Positions 61,171 to 64,000 of a DNA stretch of 64,000 nt are shown here, piece by piece. The stretch comes from Gymnorhina tibicen (Eukaryota; Chordata; Aves; Passeriformes; Artamidae), in contig VXAZ01004023.1 in the NCBI GenBank assembly GCA_013399875.1, forward strand, positions 806,282 to 870,281. Direction: 5' to 3'. The translations under genes were made by a program, and so were the position numbers. Within the stretch, counting starts at the first letter, position 1. The number at the start of each line of letters is the position of its first letter. The notes under the pieces were generated by a model. It made no database searches. It had not been told where the DNA came from and saw only the letters and a program-made list of their open reading frames with translations.

Positions 61171-61239
61171 TAACATTTAGTAATAATTTTGTCTTTGTTT
61201 TGCTGCATGATTGTCTTTTAGCAACAAGGGTAATTCCAG

Positions 61240-62542
61240 CACTTGTGCTAACACTGCAGTGAGGCCACACACAACCATCTTTGAAAGGTTGCGGAGATCA
61301 GCAGAGGTGCCTGAAGACTGGAAGAAAGCAAATGTCACCCCAATCTTCCAAAAGGGCAAGAAGGAGGACACAGGGAACTACTGGCCAGTCAGCCTCACCT
61401 CAATCCCTGGAAAGGTGATGGAGTGCCTCATTCTGGAGGCCATCGCTATCCATATGGATGACAAGAAGGAGATCAGGAGTAGTCAGCATGGATTCACTAA
61501 AGGTAAGTCATGCTTGACCAGCCTGATTGCCTTCTATGATGAAACAACTGCCTGGATGGATGAGGGGAGATCAGTGGACACTGTCTTACCTTAACTTCAG
61601 CAAGGCTTTCAACACTGTCACAACATCCTTGCAGGCAAACTCAGGAAGTGTGGACTGGGTGAGTGGACAGAGAGGTGGTTTGAGAACTGGCTGAACAGCA
61701 GATCCCAGAGGGTTGTAATCAGTGGCACAGGGTCTAGTTGGAGGCCTGCCACTGGTGGTGTCCCCCAAGGTTCAGTTCTGGTCCCAGGATTGTTTAATTT
61801 TTCATCAGTAACTTGGATGAAGGGGCAGAGGCCTCCTCAGCAAGTTCCCCAACAACACAAAGCTGGGAGGAGTGGCCGATACCCCAGAGCGCTGTGCAGC
61901 CCTTCAGAAGGACCTCGACAGGCTGGAGAGATGGGCAGAGAAGAACTGGCTGAAATTCAACAAAGGCAAGTGCAGGGTCCTGCACCTGGGCAGGAATAAC
62001 CCCAGGTACCAGTACAGGATGGGGGCTGACCTGCTGGAAAACACCTCTGCGGAGAAGGACCTGGGGGTCTTGGAGGACAAGAAGCTGTCCATGAACTAGC
62101 AGTGTCCTTGTGGCGAAGAAGGCCAATGGTATTCTGGGGTGCATTAGGAAGAACATTGCCAGCAGGTCAAGGGAGGTGATCCTGCCCCTCTACTCAGCCC
62201 TCCTGAGGCATCAGTGTCTATCAGTCTCTGAAGGGAGGGTGTCAAGTGGATGGAGCCAGGCTCTTCTCGGTGGTGCCAAGCGATAGGACAAGAGGCAATG
62301 GGCAGAAACTGACGCATAGGAATTTCGACCTGAATATGAGGAAGAACTTCTTTATTATGTGGGTGACTATACACTGAAACAGGCTGCCCAAAGAGGTTGT
62401 AGAGTCTCCCTCACTGGAAATATTCAAAAACCATCTGGACACAGTCCTGTGCTACATGCTTTAGGATGACCCTGCATGAACAGGGAGGTTGGATCAGATG
62501 ACCCAAAGTGGTCCCTTCAAACCTGGATTGATTCTGTAATTC
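61240..62542 (+). mobile_element. CR1 LINE copy, ORF2 reverse transcriptase region to 3' end, internally deleted
   Basis: This is the most complete CR1 copy in the window, 5'-truncated within ORF2 before the reverse transcriptase domain. It runs through the polymerase domain and C-terminal part to a 3' UTR containing CAGGCTGCCCAAAGAGGTTG, GGAGGTTGGATCAGATGACC and a degraded terminal repeat GATTGATTCTGTAATTCTT. A block of ORF2 is missing at about 62211-62220, where TCCTGAGGCATCAG is joined to the later TCTCTGAAGGGAGGGTG. In remembered full-length copies roughly 200 bp separate these. The copy cannot be active. It sits head-on to the minus-strand CR1 tail at 61029-61170. Confidence 0.93.
61241..62096 (+). 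pseudogene. CR1 ORF2 reverse transcriptase remnant, frameshifted, catalytic residues lost
   Basis: The family product is a LINE-encoded reverse transcriptase that copies element RNA at a nicked chromosomal target. Visible motifs are VPEDWKKANVTPIF, then NYWPVSLTS (usual Arg changed to Trp), then QHGFTKGKSCLTSLIAFYD, all in one frame to a stop at about 61594. An extra T near 61586 shifts the frame. Motif A is then read as NFSKAFN (61593-61613), where the family has DFSKAFD. GVPQG is intact at 61757-61771, followed by another frameshift. Motif C reads FPNN at 61845-61856 instead of FADD. The downstream frame 61872-62096 carries RWAEKNWLKFNKGKCRVLHL, followed by GRNNPRYQY, and ends at a TAG. Start and end are approximate; it is a dead fragment. 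Confidence 0.88.
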
Positions 62543-64000
62543 TTCTCATGCCTTTGATTCTGCAAACTACAACGATATTGTTTACGAAAGTGATGACTTA
62601 ACAGGGATATGACTGAGACACAAACAATTACAAGTAATATGGTGATGAAGAATGGAGAATGTTTATTCAATATTTCCCAAAATATTATTATTATTTTCAA
62701 AGAGAATCAAACAAAATTGCCAGGCAGCAGATTTAAAGCAACTAAATTAAATACTGCTCCCTACATGCTGCAGAATTTGTCTGTGGAATTTATTACCATA
62801 TTGTAAGGAAAACACCAGGCATACCCACACACAACACAGTTTTCCCACGGAAAGCTTGCTGTTTAGTTCCACATACAAATCCAAAGTTAAGTAGTATTAT
62901 TCTGCTTATGCAAATCAAACACAACTTGTTTTCTCATCTAACTCCTGGTAAAGTGGAAAAACAGGGAAGAAGGCTACTGCTTTACCTTTCTTGTCTCCAC
63001 TCTGGGTTAAGTGGAATCTCTGGAGCCAAGAAGAGACTTTCCCTTACTATACAGCAACCAAATGCTGCCCAAGCAGGAAAATTTTGAAATACAACATAGG
63101 ACAGACAAACTGAGTTCAGACTGGAACTAAAACACAAACAGTTTTAAAGGTGATGGAAAGAAAGCGACTTCTCCAAAGGACTCATATTTTCTAGAATTTG
63201 TTGTGACTTGAAAACTCACATAAAATTGCTGGATTAAGGGAAACTCTGAAGGAAACTAATTGGTATGCAATGAACAAAAGACAGAGCAGGGACAGTTGGT
63301 TCCAAATCCATTTCTTTCAATTCAGTTTTGCCCAATATATCTGGATTTTTGACTCTTTAAAAAATGTGTACTCTTAAGAGATCTTCACTTTTCAGATACA
63401 AATTCCTTTTGATCCTTCTGTAGAGTTCCTTAAAGGAAAAGATATTAGCAGATGTACCTCTGAGTTTTGGCTTTTGAGATCACGTCACGTCCCTGACAGA
63501 TAAAGTGTTTAGTTTCTATAGCCATTGGAGAGTAACAGCTATCATCAGAAAGTGACTCATACCTAACTTAGGAGACAAATGACCCTTTGGAGGCAACTTT
63601 TTCTCCAGCGACTCCATGAGGAGCCTGATGTTTAAACCAGACACTTGACTTTCGGATGTCTACATTAATGGAACAAAAGACTCATGTCTTTTTCTTTTTG
63701 GTTACAAGTTCTTGCTATTACAACCACTCAACCTGTGCCCACATGAGTGAACTGGTAGATGCAATACTGTATGATAGCTCACCAGTAACCCTTCCAACAG
63801 TCATATCTCTAAAGAAGCTCCATGGAAGCACAAAATGCCCTGTTTACATTCAGCTGCATAACAAATCAGTCCAATCTTTTATTTCAGTCACTCTTCCAAA
63901 AGTGGCATTGGCTTTTCTGACAGGAGAGAGCACTTTGTCATCTCCAAGAACATCTTTTGACAGTAGGCTAACAGTCTCAGAATGTGACCTGAAGTTGTGA
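62543..64000. other. Unique noncoding DNA to the window edge
   Basis: I see no gene. The 114-codon plus-strand frame 63656-64000 ends at a TGA on the last base of the window and shows no recognisable domain, so it is probably chance. An ATT-rich scrap is at about 62683-62696. Confidence 0.55.

Noticed and set aside
61794..62156. 120-codon minus-strand open frame
   Set aside because: Antisense shadow of the CR1 reverse transcriptase remnant.
63656..64000. 114-codon plus-strand frame reaching the window edge
   Set aside because: It ends in its own TGA at the last base, so it is not a truncated gene entering the next window, and no domain is visible.
1..64000. CRISPR arrays, tRNA or rRNA genes, prokaryotic operons
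   Set aside because: No regularly spaced identical repeats, no tRNA B-box/cloverleaf and no rRNA words were seen. The repeat content is that of a bird nuclear genome.

Overview
The window reads as nuclear DNA of a bird, probably a neoavian and possibly a songbird. The sequence is AT-rich and CpG-poor. Its recognisable repeats are CR1 LINE copies, long terminal repeats (LTRs) of bird endogenous retroviruses, and a few weak, very old MIR-like SINE remnants. I see no bacterial signals such as operons, Shine-Dalgarno sites or dense long ORFs. No protein-coding host gene can be supported. The open frames are short, isolated and of unrecognised composition; the longest, 163 codons, is within what chance gives in a six-frame scan of 64 kb. 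The window is therefore best described as intergenic or deep-intronic DNA.

Layout. Bases 1-8.7 kb are unique DNA with two perfect inverted repeats (4.8 and 5.3 kb) and two weak MIR-like pieces. The first ~80 bp of an LTR lie at 8.73 kb and a 3' CR1 fragment at 10.4-10.96 kb. From 11 to 38 kb the DNA is mostly unique, with candidate conserved regulatory stretches (about 19.4, 21.1, 25.1 and 33.3 kb) and two splice-site-bounded candidate exons (18.03 and 24.13 kb). At 38.1 kb there is an AT-rich palindromic low-complexity block, followed by a CR1 copy lacking its 3' end (38.69-39.34 kb). From 39 to 53 kb there is unique DNA with a local CpG cluster (45.6-45.8 kb), a hairpin joined to an A23 tract (47.8 kb) and a 21-bp tandem repeat (49.04 kb).

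The right part is richer in repeats. A 5'-truncated LTR of the same family as the 8.73-kb piece lies at 53.75-54.16 kb. A complete 714-bp solo LTR flanked by a perfect 5-bp target duplication (TAGAC) lies at 56.04-56.76 kb. Long pyrimidine-rich stretches follow, then a minus-strand CR1 tail (61.03-61.17 kb) next to a plus-strand CR1 copy (61.24-62.54 kb). In that copy the reverse transcriptase catalytic aspartates have become asparagine codons, and a block of the 3' part of ORF2 is deleted.

No genes can be shown to act together here. The content is a record of old retrotransposition plus possible cis-regulatory DNA. Family assignments rest on remembered consensus patterns, without alignment or database search. 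No convincing undescribed system was found; the most informative objects are the solo LTR with its target duplication, the decayed CR1 and the FOX-type inverted site in a conserved-looking block.
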